Shown here: positions 35,472 to 47,051 of the stretch, one piece after another
How the letters are laid out: each line of letters opens with the position of its first letter
How positions within the stretch are numbered: position 1 is the stretch's first letter
Assembly: GCA_009192285.1 (NCBI GenBank)
Contig: WBVU01000003.1
Span: 2,263,973-2,327,972 of the forward strand
Direction: 5' to 3'
From: Morchella semilibera
Taxonomy: Eukaryota; Ascomycota; Pezizomycetes; Pezizales; Morchellaceae
Length of the DNA stretch: 64,000 bases
Position numbers and translations under genes: made by a program
Notes under the pieces: model-generated
The model's input: the letters and a program-made list of their open reading frames with translations, nothing else
Told to the model about the DNA's origin: nothing
Database searches by the model: none

Positions 35472-37141
35472 TCTTTTATCCTCCTTCACTAGTATTGTAA
35501 CTAACCCTAACTCCGTCTTTCTACTTTATCACGGACTGTCCCACAATCCTCTTCGGCAAAACTTCGGGCCCGATTACAGCAGATGCTCTTTTTTTAAAAC
35601 GGCGTTCGATGTTGGTACTACGTACATAGTCTCAGCCAGGTAGAAGCGAGACATCGACTGTCCATATCATAGTAGGTATGATGATCGGTCCCAACAGGTA
35701 AGTCAAGCGTTACACAAGAATGCTCCGACTTATTTCTACAAATTGGCTTGGTTACACACATAGGTCATTCCCGCATGAGTACATGTGCATGAACATGGTT
35801 CATGGCGCTGACGAGACTTCGGAAGTAGGTGTCAAACTTTCAAAAGTCTGGGGGGGGGGGGTGGGCGGGATTATCTGCGCCAAGGCTGGTGTGGGATGGT
35901 CTACAACGTTTCTCTTGCTTCTACCCCCACTGCCGGATATTGGGTGTCTCGATCTCATGGCTCTTTCTTTGACTTAACCCGTCAGCATCAGAAAGCACCG
36001 TGTACTGTATACGGAAAGCATCTGCCCCCCTCTCAAATCCCATCTTACCGCGAGGTACCTTGCAAGCTTGACAGCGGTCTTACGAGGTTTATCGAGACCT
36101 TCTCTTAACTGACAAATCAATTATCCGGGTACTAGCCAAGTCATGCAGATATAAAGGCATATGTGTGGGGTTATGGTTGGTAAATGTATGGTTCAAAGGA
36201 AATACTCTCACCGTGGTTTGATCGTAACCAGGCAAATCCCCGAGAGAGATACTGATACAAAACCAATGGCTTGCTGCGTAGTCACCGTCCGCGGAGAATC
36301 ACGGTCTCTCACTCGCTGACCGCTAGCCGAATTTTTGATAACAGGGGGGGGGTATTTAAACTACACGCATGGCATGTAGAGAGTACCCGTGCGAAGTGCT
36401 GACCCGTATTCATTCCATCGAATAGTGGTGCCTACCACAGTTTTTGCAAGACCCAACCGAAGTAGCTAAAGGTACCGTGCTATAGTGGTGGATATTCGAT
36501 AATAACTGCCACCTGCCTCTTTCACCAGTTAGTCTCGGGGAAGCTGATGCCTAAGAATATCTTGAGAGTTTTACATGTCACACCAATTAGAGCCCTCAAG
36601 CTGTCACTTAGGTATATTGTCTATCCCTTTTTTTTTTTCTTTCAAAAGTCCCGATTCCGATTCCGGGTCAGGTCACACTGAGATTAATCTCGAGTCTCGT
36701 ACGGGTAGATTAGTTTAGTGCATGATTTCTGGCCCACAATCCCTGCCATCCATTTGCAGATGATCACATACGAAGTAAAGGATCTTTTTCTTCACGCCGC
36801 CGTGAACGGTTAAAATCGTATAAAAAAAACATGTGCCTAAAATACGAGTCTATTAAGTGAACTAAAGGGAGTGGGGGGGGAGGAAAGGAAAAGTACCACT
36901 TCACGAAGTAGGACTTTTTTTGTCGTAGCTGGTGGTAGCTAGCTGCAGGAACAAAAACGTTACGCGAAGCTTATTTCGGACAGGCTGCTGTGACGACTGT
37001 CACAAGACACGACTCACAGAGGGGAAAGGGTGCAAATTTGAGATCTTGATCCGATTCGATTCTTGCCTTGCCAGGGTCTACCAAAAATAGACGCAGGGAG
37101 AGTTGGTTGGAGATGTGCATATATTACTCTATTACTCTATG

Positions 37142-37223
37142 TACAGTCGTTCACAGGGCTTTGACGAACAAATAGTAACGGTTTTTATTGGCCTCAACCC
37201 CCAAAACCCTGTGAACGACTGTA
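37142..37223. repeat. 17-bp perfect inverted repeat, 48-nt loop
   Basis: TACAGTCGTTCACAGGG at 37142-37158 is matched by its exact complement at 37207-37223. It could be the tip of a small non-autonomous element or a transcribed hairpin; no duplication of flanking bases is obvious. Confidence 0.85.
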
Positions 37224-38040
37224 GGGGTGTTCAAATGGTTTTGAATCTTTGCAGGCTGGGGGGTTGGGGTTTGGTGAGGAAGCAGAGGAACGCTTTTCCC
37301 TTTGTTTGCGGTGTTTGTAAGTGTAGAGTGGGTGTGTAAGGCCAAGAGTTTCCCTATACAGTTAAGGTTGCGGTTGTGGGCTGCATACAAGGTGCAGGAA
37401 AAAAGGCAAATACACTCTACCACTTTCCATGATTGGCCCTGTAGCAACACCCCAAATCCCCCAAATCCCTACCTCTACTTCCCAATTGTTTCTGCTCCCC
37501 GCATTTCTCTGCCAAGACCTCAAAAACCAGCTCTTTATGGTCACCAGGTCTGGGTCCGTTGAGAGAGAGAGTGAGAGAGAGAGATACCAGAAAATGGCTC
37601 GTGTAACTCTACATAAGTAATGTAATCTACATAGAATTACAATGTAGTCATGTTCTTCTGTCTGGGGTGGAAAAGTATTTAGGTTGGTTGGATGCCCGCC
37701 TATCTTCTTCTCCTTCCCTTTCCCTCCCCCCTCCCCCCTCCCCTCAAGATTGCTCATTTGGCTCTTGGGAACAGCAACTGGTCGTTAGGTGTTCAATTCA
37801 GAAGATTTAGGTAGCCAACAACTAACGTTCGTTCAGTGTTGTGGATACCATTGTCGTTCGCTCCAAGAAATCAACTCTCGTTCAGTACAGCCCAGCCAGA
37901 AAAGAAAGTAGGGAAGGAGAGAAAGAAAAAAAAAACAGTAGTATATATATTCTCATCATCATTGGGAATATATATCAGAAGAACATCTACTACCTATACC
38001 ATCGAGCTACAATCTATCATCCAAGACCACATCACCAACC

Positions 38041-39529
38041 ATGTCCTTCACTAAACCCATATCCAGGGCTACCCTCGCTTTCCTCCTCTTCCAGGGAGTT
38101 ATTGGAAATCCAGTCACGAAGACCACTTATGATGTCAACTATGGCTCCAGCAGTCCTACCCCGACTCCAACATCGTCTGGATATGAAGGTACATGGGATG
38201 CTTGTGGTAATTATTCGTCCCCGTACGGGTGCCCATCGTCTTCTAGTTCGACGGCGGCTTGTCCATCGATTTGTGCGGACTATATGAACGAGTGTGGGAT
38301 GATGTACGGTGGTTGCTTGTGAGTATCCTCCTTTACTTCATGCATCTTTTGGGGTTGCCCTCATGGAGTAATATCAATATATTGCTTCTATATCTTGGAG
38401 GGATTTATTCCAGATGTGCTCAATATCATAATCACACCACTCATATCCAACTCTAATATAACAACCCGCTAACACCACAACAACAACAGCGCCGACCCTA
38501 AATGCACTGGCGGTACCGCATGGCCCACATTCGCAAAGCCACCCTGCCCAACCTCCAGCCCAACCTCCTCCACTTGCCCAACCATATGCGCTGATTACAT
38601 CAACGACTGCGGCCAGATGTACGGTGGCTGTTTGTACGTCCCCAACCCCTATAATCATAGGCCAACTTACTTACAATGCTTCTTTTCTAGCCCCGATCCT
38701 ACATGTACTGGCGGTACCGCATGGCCAACCTTCTCGAAGCCTCCGTGCCCACGACGACAACAGCTATCACCACTGTCTCCAGCTCGACAGAGACTTGTAG
38801 TACCACAATTTGTTCAGACTATATCAATAGCTGCGGCGAGGTCAAGAGCGTCTGCTTGTAAGCCCCATATACCCCAACACATCCTCAGATATATCAAAAC
38901 TCCCTCCATTTAACTAAACTAACCCGCCCCACAAGCCTGGACCAAGGCTGTACCGCCAACGGTGTCTTCCAACCACCTTCGTCCCACCCCCATGCACAAC
39001 CGCCACAGCCTCAAAATGCAACACAATCTGCGTCGACAAAGTCAACAGCTGCGGCCAAAAATATGGCGGCTGCTTGTAAGTTTCCCCATTCCTCTTCTGC
39101 CGCTCCACCTACCTATACTAATAAAGACCTAGCCCTGACCCAACCTGCACCGGCGGTACTGCGTGGCCCTCATTCAGCACGCCCTCATGCCCATCTGGCA
39201 CCGGTTCGGGCTCGGTTTATGTCACAACAGTCACGCCCCCGGCATATCCGTCGACAAAGATGGAGACTGATACCGTCACAACGTACACTAGCATCGCACC
39301 GGACACCGTCACAGTTACATCTACTTCGCAGACTGTGATCGAACCGTCGTCATCGGCGGCGGGAACAGTTGCAGCTGGCAACGGGACACGTACCAGTGCG
39401 GTATCGCCAACGGCCTCAACGGCCTCGCCGTCAGCACCGCAACCGGTGTTTACTGGTGAGGCAGTGAGGAATAGGATCGGGTGTGTAGTTGTTGCGGTTT
39501 TTGTGGCTGTTGGTGCGGCATTCATGTAG
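38041..39529 (+). CDS. Modular Cys-rich GPI-type wall protein (two apparent frameshifts)
   Basis: Secreted protein: signal peptide MSFTKPISRATLAFLLFQGV, Cys-rich repeats, Thr/Ser-rich stalk, and a hydrophobic C-terminus (IGCVVVAVFVAVGAAFM) typical of GPI attachment. Exons: 38041-38318, 38490-38633, 38691-38857, 38936-39075 and 39133-39529. Exons 2-4 each encode a full Cys module of the type DPxCTGGTAWPTF...C..ICxDYINxCGxxYGGC; exon 1 carries only the second half of one and exon 5 the first half. Every intron falls at the same phase inside the codon after the last Cys, so the gene grew by exon duplication. Exon 3 and exon 4 are each one base short: the frame slips at a CCC (38748-38750) and at a CC (38969-38970). 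Adding one C in each run would restore conserved Cys spacing. This may be base-calling error at C runs or genuine decay. Function unknown; probably a surface or adhesion-type protein. Confidence 0.75.
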
Positions 39530-41762
39530 GTGGGAGGGGTTTAATGTAATAGGGGTTAGGCTTTTCCTTTGTTTGTGTGTTATGGATATACCCATGACTA
39601 CTTTTATGAACAGCTGCAGCAGCTAACAATGACTTTTTTCCCTTAATTCCTCAATTATTTACTATGGGACTTTTGCTTGTGCGATTAGGTTGGGATGGCC
39701 TGGTCGGTTTTTATCATGATCCAGTTTCTTCGACTACTGTTATTCCAGCTCCTTTCCTTGACTTTGAGCCTTTCCCCGAGCTCTTTTAGTTTCCTATTAT
39801 ACCCGTAACAGCAGCAGCAAATAGCCAACTAGTAGTATCTCAATTTCAATTCCAATCTGTCCATCACCCAATTGACCTTTCCTTTTCCATCTGTCGCCCG
39901 GTCCAATTGCCGTCCCTGCACGAAAAAAAAAAAAAAAAAAGAAAAAAAGAAAGAAAGGAAGAAAAGAAAAGAAAGAAGGAACGGAAGAAAGAAACCTTAC
40001 ATCAAAGTGCATATCCATCCCTAAATAAGCTTTCCCGCACGAGTCACGAGTCGACAGGGACAGGGGGGGGGAAATATGCAGGAACCACTCCCTGTATCTG
40101 TGGCACGTGATATGGGGGGTTGGTGGTTCTCCACGGAAGTTGTATATACATGTATGTAAGTTTGTGGTACCTTCTGGCCGCGGGGATAGGGACCCTGATT
40201 GGGGGATGTGACAATACCTGCGGTGATAATGGACCGTATATATATAAGTGAGTGAGTGGTTAAGGTTATAACTCCCGGTCGGGAGTGTAAAGGCTCGTGT
40301 ATGTCGTGTTGGACGGGAAAGAGAAAATGAGGGGTGGAAGTTTATTTGTGGATGTCTTCAATGTGGTGGTGTGTGGGGGGAGGTGGGGTCGAGTGATATG
40401 TGGTGACTCTACAAGAACAATATGGTTTTCGTCTCCCCTCCCCACACACGCTTACTGGCATATACATGTATGCAACCCCGCGCAATTCTCCTGATGTAGG
40501 GCCAATGTGCATGGTGCAGAGTGCTCTGCATGACAGGGTGGAACCTGCGGACTCGTACCTGCCTTAGCACCAACTACATACATAACTCTACATACATGTA
40601 GGTAGAGTACAAGTAACTACATGTACATGATGTACATATTAATTCCGTTCCCTGGCGCCGAGAAGTGTCTGCATGTATGTAGCCTACAGTCCAGTCCGTC
40701 ACGTCATCTCTGCCATTAGATAGATTCCTGCTGGTGTTGTTGTGTTCTCCCCAGAAGGAGGGCGGTACTCCCGATGCATTGCTGGTGGTTCCTCGCTCGC
40801 GGTGGAGTGAGGGACGGCTATGTAGCTATGACATGGTTGATTGCTGACGCATTTGCTTAGGACAAATCAGGGCCAGATTGATGCTGGTGCTGGCGTTAAA
40901 AGTATAGGACGAGACACAGTGTCGGCTGCTTTTGCGGAAGAGGAGGGATGGGAGGGGGCAAGCGGGCTCGGGCATCCACCCTGATATAGGAGAAGCTCCG
41001 GTTGCTGTTTCGGGTGTGGGGAACAATCCCGTGTGCTAAGGAGAAGAGATAATCTCTTGTCTAGGAAAGCCTGGATATTATGAGGGCTGTGCTCACTGGC
41101 TGGCCTAGCTGATGTTTCTCCATGTTCCAGTGATAGTGTTGTCTCTTCTGGCGGATCACGTCTCTTTATCTAAGTGCTCGCTATAGTATACCACCCCCTT
41201 GCTTCTTCTTGGTTCGGGGTGTCTTCTAGAGAGATAGAATCGTGGGAGTCAACAGGCATTCGTCCTAAATATGCACAAGAGGGGAGTATGAAAGTGCCTA
41301 GATAGAAGGGTGGGTACACGTAAGAAGTAGCTGGCTACATACATACACGTAGGATTCACCCACCTCAACCTCAACCACTGCAGATAGCAACGGACACTAA
41401 GTATGTCTCGCCCTTCCCTCATCCTAGAGCCCCCAGATCCTTCCGTCTGCGGTTCTTCAAAGCTGCCCTTCCTCCATAGATCCTTTGCCGTATCCATGCT
41501 CACCCGCGGGGGGGGGGGGGACCGACCAGGGCGGGTCATGGGGTATCACTCGGTAGCAACACCGCTCCCGTGCACGGCGGATACTTGTCCGTTGATAGCT
41601 GTGCTGGAGTGGGTAAAGGATAGCAATCACCTTGTAGTCCCTAGCCTTTGTGGTGCCTTGTTTCCGGCTGCATCATTGGGGTCAACATTGACCTGAGGCT
41701 CCGCTAGCAATTTAAACTTTAGGGCTTGGCCTTATAATTTCCTGTCCCGCCATTTCAATCAA
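39530..41762. other. Intergenic region
   Basis: About 2.2 kb with no supported gene. Contains an A/G tract (about 39921-39994), TACATGTA at 40147, 40463, 40593 and 40618, a G13 run (41508-41520), and one copy of the TCATG..TATCACTCGG motif at 41536-41553. Confidence 0.45.
41536..41553 (+). repeat. Dispersed motif copy 2 (TCATG..TATCACTCGG)
   Basis: Reads TCATGGGGTATCACTCGG, 210 bp upstream of the tRNA-like unit. Confidence 0.6.
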
Positions 41763-41855
41763 GCCCCGGTAGTGTAGTGGTTATCACACCTAGAAACTCA
41801 GCACGTAGAAGACAGAGCTGTGAGGGTAACTTGGGTTCAAATCCCAATCGAGGCA
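41763..41855 (+). tRNA. tRNA-like Pol III gene, possibly intron-containing or decayed
   Basis: Starts GCCCCGG and ends TCGAGGCA, giving an acceptor stem with one mismatch. The A box region TAGTGTAGTGG and B box GGTTCAAATCC are intact. The T arm (TTGGG/CCCAA with loop TTCAAAT) is perfect, and a T5CT6 terminator follows directly. Total length is 93 nt, about 20 more than a standard tRNA, and the surplus lies in the anticodon arm, where an intron would be. The anticodon stem (CCTAG with TGAGG) has a mismatch and the loop lacks the expected U33, so I cannot assign an anticodon. Either an unusual intron-bearing tRNA, a pseudogene, or the head of a tRNA-derived repeat. Confidence 0.5.
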
Positions 41856-42968
41856 TTATTTTTCTTTTTTATCATTCCACATCCCTCGTTTCTTGGTGCA
41901 TACGTTAACGCCCCGAACGGGTAAAGAGGTTTCTGGTTTATATAAACCACATGCCTCTTTTTGGTCAAATATCTCTTATTCTGCACCCAACAGAGGGATA
42001 TCTGCCCTGTAGGCATTTATCATATAAAGGCATCCCTCTTAAACCATGTTTGCGGTTGGATAGCGATCCTGTTGGGCCTAGGACAATGCTGGGTGTGTTA
42101 GGCCCTGAGGAGTTGTGTCAAGCAATACTGATATCATACATGTAGATGTTATCCCCGGTGAGGGGGCGAAATACGAGCTACCCAGGTTCTGTGGCTATCT
42201 AGAGAAAACCCAGCTTCCACATCCAGCACCATGTTAGGCCAACACTGCAAAATCGCGCGCAAGGCAACTGGATCACTAATTGAGGACCCATGCTTGCTTC
42301 TCGGTACATAAACCCTCATGGGATATCACTCGGCGGGTTAGCGTTTGACGAAATTGTGCGATGCTAAACGCTCTCCGCACGGTATGCACCCCCGACTACC
42401 CTATCTGCAACCATAGCCTTCCCCCATACAGGCAGTATCGGCAGGCGGTTCTTGGTCTAGAGGGGCTTTCCTCTCCTGGGGATTTGGTCCATGGCCTGTC
42501 AAACTGCCATGGTTTCAGGGGGGTTGGCGGGCGTGTTTAAGGTTGACAGGGATTGCGGTGCCTAAATGTGGAATATCGCTCGACGTGAACAGCATGTAGA
42601 TACATACAGACATGCATAGGCTTTTGGGAGGCCTCGATCGCGAGAAAAGAAGAAACTGCCCTAGTTTCGTCGTCTCTTTACACTACGGAAACTGTATCAT
42701 GATGCTTTTATATTCCCCGTTGTATTATCTCTCCGTGAGTCCGGCTCGACAAATGTTTTATACTCGATAAAGGTCCTCTTCTTTTCTTTATAAGGACCTG
42801 TTGGGCTCTATTTATTATTCTTTTACTCTCTATTTCTCTTCTTTATAACTCTACTTTCTTGACTGGCTCAATTACTTACGTCCTTTGACTCCCACTTTCC
42901 TTCAGCTCCCGCACATAGCACACCCGGGCCGGCCCCCCTAATATCTAAACAGCTAAAATACAAAAAAG
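41856..42968. other. Intergenic region / promoter
   Basis: Contains another TCATG..TATCACTCGG copy (42316-42333), TACATGTA at 42137, and a pyrimidine-rich promoter zone before the gene at 42969. No ORF of note. Confidence 0.45.
42316..42342 (+). repeat. Dispersed motif copy 3 (TCATG..TATCACTCGG)
   Basis: Reads TCATGGGATATCACTCGG followed by CGGGTTAGC, matching copy 1 also in the flank (C[TG]GGT[CT]AGC). Confidence 0.6.
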
Positions 42969-44036
42969 ATGAAGGCCACAATCGTCCTCACGTTTCTCCT
43001 GACCCTCGCCTCAGCCCGCACCGTCACGCAAACAAAGCTGCGGCGCAGGGCCCACAGACGCGAAGTACCGCAAGAGCACTCGCACGAAAAGTTCCTCACC
43101 CTCACCGGCGCGGCACTCAACCTCGACAACCCCGACGAGATTGCAGACCCCGTGTTTGGGCTCCTGGGGAACGCTGTACTCTCCCCTCCTCCTCCCCTTA
43201 GTATATATACGGAGGGATACTAATGTGTGCATATATAGGCGGGCATAAAGGGCGCGGGAAAGATCACCGATGCGGACTGCCTCCAGCAGGCCACGGCAGA
43301 CCAGGCATTCACAAATGCCAAAGCCGCCGGCGACACCGACGGGATGGTCGCAGCACTCGTCTACCGGACGCTAGAGCGCAACACCGGCAGCGTCGGTCTC
43401 GCAAGCGCCCTCTGTACCAGCCTCGCCGCCGCCAACCCGAAATAGCTGCCTTAAGCCAACACCAGGTCAGTCCCCATCCGTATGCTACTTACCTTTATGG
43501 GATAAAAGACGGCGTTTCTAACACCCCCATGCCCGCCCGACCCAGGACCCCGCAAGCCCAAACGCTGCATCAACAAACAAAGCCATCGCCCTCGAACTCG
43601 CCGTCCAGATCGCCTCCGTCGGCGGCGACCCCGCCGTCGCGCTGCAGTCGGGCACCTTCGCCCCCGGACCCTCGGGGACCCCACGGGCGCCGGTAACACC
43701 TGCGACACCCTCGACGACCCCGAGGGGTGCATCTTCACGGAGGGCCTGCTGGTCGAGGATGCAACGGCCGACGAGATTGCGGCGGCTGTCGAGGCGGGGA
43801 GCGGTGCTGCGGTGGGGGGTGGGAATGGGACTGCTGTTGAGGATACGGCTGGCGCGGCGCCGGGGAATGGGACGGCCGCGGCGGCGACAGATGTCGAGGA
43901 GGTCTTGTCGGAGATAGACTTGGGGGCGGGTACGGTGCTGAGGATTACGAAGGTTACGAAGGCCGCCGCTGCTGCTGCTGAGGATGATGCGGGGAAGGGC
44001 AAGAAGCGGAAGGGGAAGAAGAATAACAGGAAGTGA
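42969..44036 (+). CDS. Conserved fungal secreted protein (two apparent frameshifts)
   Basis: Three exons: 42969-43175, 43239-43465 and 43546-44036. The signal peptide is MKATIVLTFLLTLASA. The core has motifs I recall from a widespread ascomycete secreted family of unknown function: NPDEIADPVFGLLGNA, DCLQQATADQAFTNAKAAGD, YRTLERNTGSVGLASALC, KAIALELAVQIASVGGDP, and, after a shift, AGNTCDTLDDPEGCIFTE. Exon 2 is one base short: at CCC 43436-43438 the frame reads into TAG, whereas one extra C gives NPEIAALSQHQ, the family sequence. Exon 3 is also one base short near 43661-43667 (C5G2 run). The last part is Ala/Gly-rich with a Lys-rich tail (GKGKKRKGKKNNRK), unusual for a secreted protein. Both losses sit in C/G runs, as in the neighbouring modular gene, so sequencing error is as likely as real inactivation. 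Confidence 0.75.
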
Positions 44037-44517
44037 ATGTACGTACCAAAAGTGGAATTCTCTTGGGTTATTATCATTGCCAATATTTTTGTAGCTACGA
44101 GTATTAGTATAAGTTCCCAATAATCAGTATTGTTGTAGAAAGCGAATGCCCAACTGATTCCTAGGAGATGTGCCATCAAGTAGTTAAGAACATACACACT
44201 GTCATCTCACTTCACTCAATTCAAATCAACATTACAAAACATCCTCTTGTATGTTATTGTATCGTGGATGTAGAGCTACGAAACACTCAAGGAAAAGAAA
44301 AAGAGCAGAAAAAGAGCAGAAAAAAAAGGAAAACCGTGTCCATTTAACTCCATTCCTTGAAAAGAACAAAAGAGAGAGAGAGAGAGAGAGAAGGAAGAAA
44401 AGAAAAAAAAAGACTCTAATTATCAACAACGGACGCCCCGTCCCAGCTCCCACACCGTTGCAAACCTAACGATCCGGGGGCGTTTGAGGAGGGTGGCAGA
44501 GGCCCTGCTCCGCAGGC
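44037..44517. other. Intergenic region between convergent genes
   Basis: Holds both 3' ends and an A/G-rich tract with GA repeats at about 44288-44412. No gene supported. Confidence 0.5.
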
Positions 44518-44875
44518 CTAATCATCCATATGCGAGTTCCTTAGATACGTGACCACGCCCGCCAGTGCGCCACACAGCATGGCAATCACGACCAGCACGA
44601 TCCAGCAGAAGATCCAGTATCTACGGCGCTTCTTCTGCTGCCTTGAGAGCCAGGGGGTCTTTGGAGCTGCGGTACTGCAGTATCCAAGTTAGCGGAGGAT
44701 AAGAGGGATGTGGGGAGGGGGAGAGAGGGACGGACATGGTGGTGGTGACGCCGGCAGCCTTCTCGGTGTCTGTTGGGGGTGGGTTGTCGGAGATGATTGA
44801 GCGGATCTCGGCCTGCTGGTGGGCGGCGAGGGAGAAACGGTTCCAGAAGAGGGGATCACGGGTGGTGAGAGCCAT
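44518..44875 (-). CDS. Small C-terminally membrane-anchored protein
   Basis: Two exons, 44875-44736 and 44674-44518, joined phase 2 through a GTCCGT donor and a GCTAAC branch site; 98 residues. The N-terminal half is hydrophilic (MALTTRDPLFWNRFSLAAHQ, then QAEIRSIISDNPPP). After a basic QQKKRRRYW comes one hydrophobic segment (FCWIVLVVIAMLCGALAGVV) near the C-terminus, followed by a short tail TYLRNSHMDD. This is the layout of a tail-anchored or type II single-pass protein, common among small uncharacterised ascomycete membrane proteins. The basic patch before the membrane segment suggests a cytosolic N-terminus. No enzymatic domain. The alternative unspliced frame lacks the membrane segment, which favours the spliced model. 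Confidence 0.72.
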
Positions 44876-47051
44876 TGTTGAGATTGTTTAACGAACGTGG
44901 TGGTGGTGGTGGTGGTGTTGAGATGTAGTTCAGTTGAGGAATCCTTAGATCGGACGAGGAATCCTTAGATCGGACGAGTGATAGTTGTGAGTCTGACGAG
45001 ATCCGATAAGATAATAATAAAGGTGTCGCCCAAAGAAGATCCCTAAGCGAATTCGAAATATAATTACTACTACCACCACTATAAAATATAAGTATAAGAA
45101 TAAAAACCAACCAGAACAGGCAGAGAAGGGGAAAGAAAGAAAAGAAAGGGGAAAAAAAAGGGGGGGGGGAGGGGAAACCAGCGCGCCTTTTAATATATCT
45201 CCAAACAAACAAAAAAAAATAAAAAAACCAAAACCAAACAAATTAAAAAAAAGCCAGTACCACAGTTATCCTCGATCCCACCGGGATATACCCCTTCAGG
45301 TTATCAGCCAATACACTTTTATGTAGATAGATAGATAGAGGACCAATACCCTTGCACGTTTCGCGACAACAAGCCATATGGCTCCGCATAATAGACTCCC
45401 CTGGAAGAAGAAGAAGAGAGGAGGATCATCAGTGTGTAAGTACTTGGTACCGTGGTTGATTAGGCGGGAAGCCACATCTTCTGTGGAGTTTCACCTCCTC
45501 TATGGGTGATCCCCCCCCTCCCCCTATGTAGGGCCAATTAATTGCCTTTAATCAATATATTTAATTATAGGCTAAGCTAAGTACTTAGCATTAACTCTCT
45601 ATAGGGAATAATGCCCTAGACGGATAACCAGCCTAGCCCGCGCGCGCGGTGAGAAGGGAGATTCATATGATGTCAAAATCAATTAAACGGCCAATCCAGG
45701 AGAAAGCCCTGTCCGATCAGCCCTATGAGAGTAATGTACTATACATGCATATGTATGTTTAACCTAAGCCCCTCGATTGATATTTCCAGGCTTAGATAGG
45801 CGCGCGGGATTGGCAGGTTGGTTTGTATACATACCTACTTTGTACACAACGTAGGTACACAGATACAGTGCACAGCCGTACACACACACGGATCAAGTCG
45901 AGTGATTGGCTATGATAGGCGAAATATCTAGGTAGCAAACCGGCAGCGTGCGTGGGAGGGAGGAGTGTGTATGCGAGTGAGGCAGAGAACTTTATGGGTT
46001 CATGGAGCATGAAGTAAGTATGTAGTTATCATTAAAGTTGACATTTATTGTATAATTATAACGAATAGAGTTCTGTGTACTTAATTATACAAGGCGTACT
46101 CCTTCCTCATGCATGGCGGGCCGGAAGGCTGAGGGGCGCAAGCCAAGCCCGAGCCCCACATGGCGACCCCGAGGCAGACCAATAGGAAGTACAGTACAAG
46201 GCGCAGCTAGTTTTGAAAATGCAAGCCAGGTCAGTCGATGAAGGAGAGGTACAACGTTCTAACTGGGCCAGTTTGGTAATACCAATTTTATTGTTCCCAA
46301 TTGTTCACCTGGTACAAGTTGTTAGGCTGTGAACCGAACTTATATGTATTCTCCTACCCCACCCCCAGCCTCATCATGATCGGTCGGGCATAAGTGATGA
46401 ACTGTCGTCGATCATGACGAAAATCAAATCATATCTGATTCAAGTTAGAGATTGCCGGGGGTAATAATATAAAATAGTTGAAACCATGCGTACGTCCAAT
46501 CAATTGCAATTGCCAGCGCCAACCATTCAAGCCATAGATAGTGCAGTGCAGTAGTTGGTTCCAGAAATGTTGATCGATGGTTAAGATTTGTGTGCGTGGT
46601 TGGGTGTATAGAGCCCCGGTCTTTCCACTGCGCGCAACTTTACAATCCTTCTGCGTTGTAACGCCGAGCACGGAAGGATTGTGGTTTTTGGAAAAAGAAG
46701 GCCCACAGTGCAGATAAGTGCACATGGAGAAACAATTGTGTTTTGCCCAGACGCACACATCATAAAACGATGCGACCAGCCAAGATCTCCGAGTGATGCA
46801 TTATGACTCACTAAAGTACCCCCCCGGGGTACATGTATATACACAGAATCTTGACGCATCCACACATATTCCTGTACCCGCACCGAGTACCCTCATATCG
46901 TTATTGCAAACTCGCGGCGCCGTCAGCCTGTCCCTCTTGTTCCTTATGAACTTTTCCAAAACAAAAGTCAGAGCAGATGTACAAAGCACTATTCCCCCCC
47001 CCCCCGCCACAGCCTCACTATACACCACCACCACCACACATTATGCGCCCC
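44876..47051. other. Intergenic region
   Basis: Promoter of the small membrane protein, then about 1.8 kb of AT-rich sequence without a supported gene. Notable are a G10 run (45160-45169), TACATGTA at 46830, a C12 run at 46994-47005, and a 10-bp inverted repeat ACAATCCTTC/GAAGGATTGT around 46640-46682. Confidence 0.45.
44936..44978. repeat. Two tandem 20-bp direct repeats
   Basis: GAGGAATCCTTAGATCGGAC occurs twice head to tail and is followed by GAG. It lies 60-100 bp upstream of the start codon of the small membrane protein, so probably in its leader or promoter. Confidence 0.9.

Larger units (their letters stand above)
34655..38040. other. 3.4-kb gene-poor region
   Basis: T-rich 3' flank of the JmjC gene, G runs (35039-35049, 35850-35861), TACATGTA at 35165, 35453 and 35463, a purine-only tract, then unstructured sequence and the promoter/leader of the gene at 38041. 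No supported gene. A 17-bp hairpin lies at 37142-37223. Confidence 0.45.

Noticed and set aside
38743-38780. A 38-nt intron that would rescue the frame of exon 3 in the modular wall protein
   Set aside because: Shorter than every other intron here (about 49 nt and up), weak donor GTGCCC, and it would delete a conserved Cys-Pro; a missing C is simpler.
46640-46682. 10-bp inverted repeat ACAATCCTTC / GAAGGATTGT
   Set aside because: Short enough to arise by chance in 64 kb and has no flanking duplication or terminator context.
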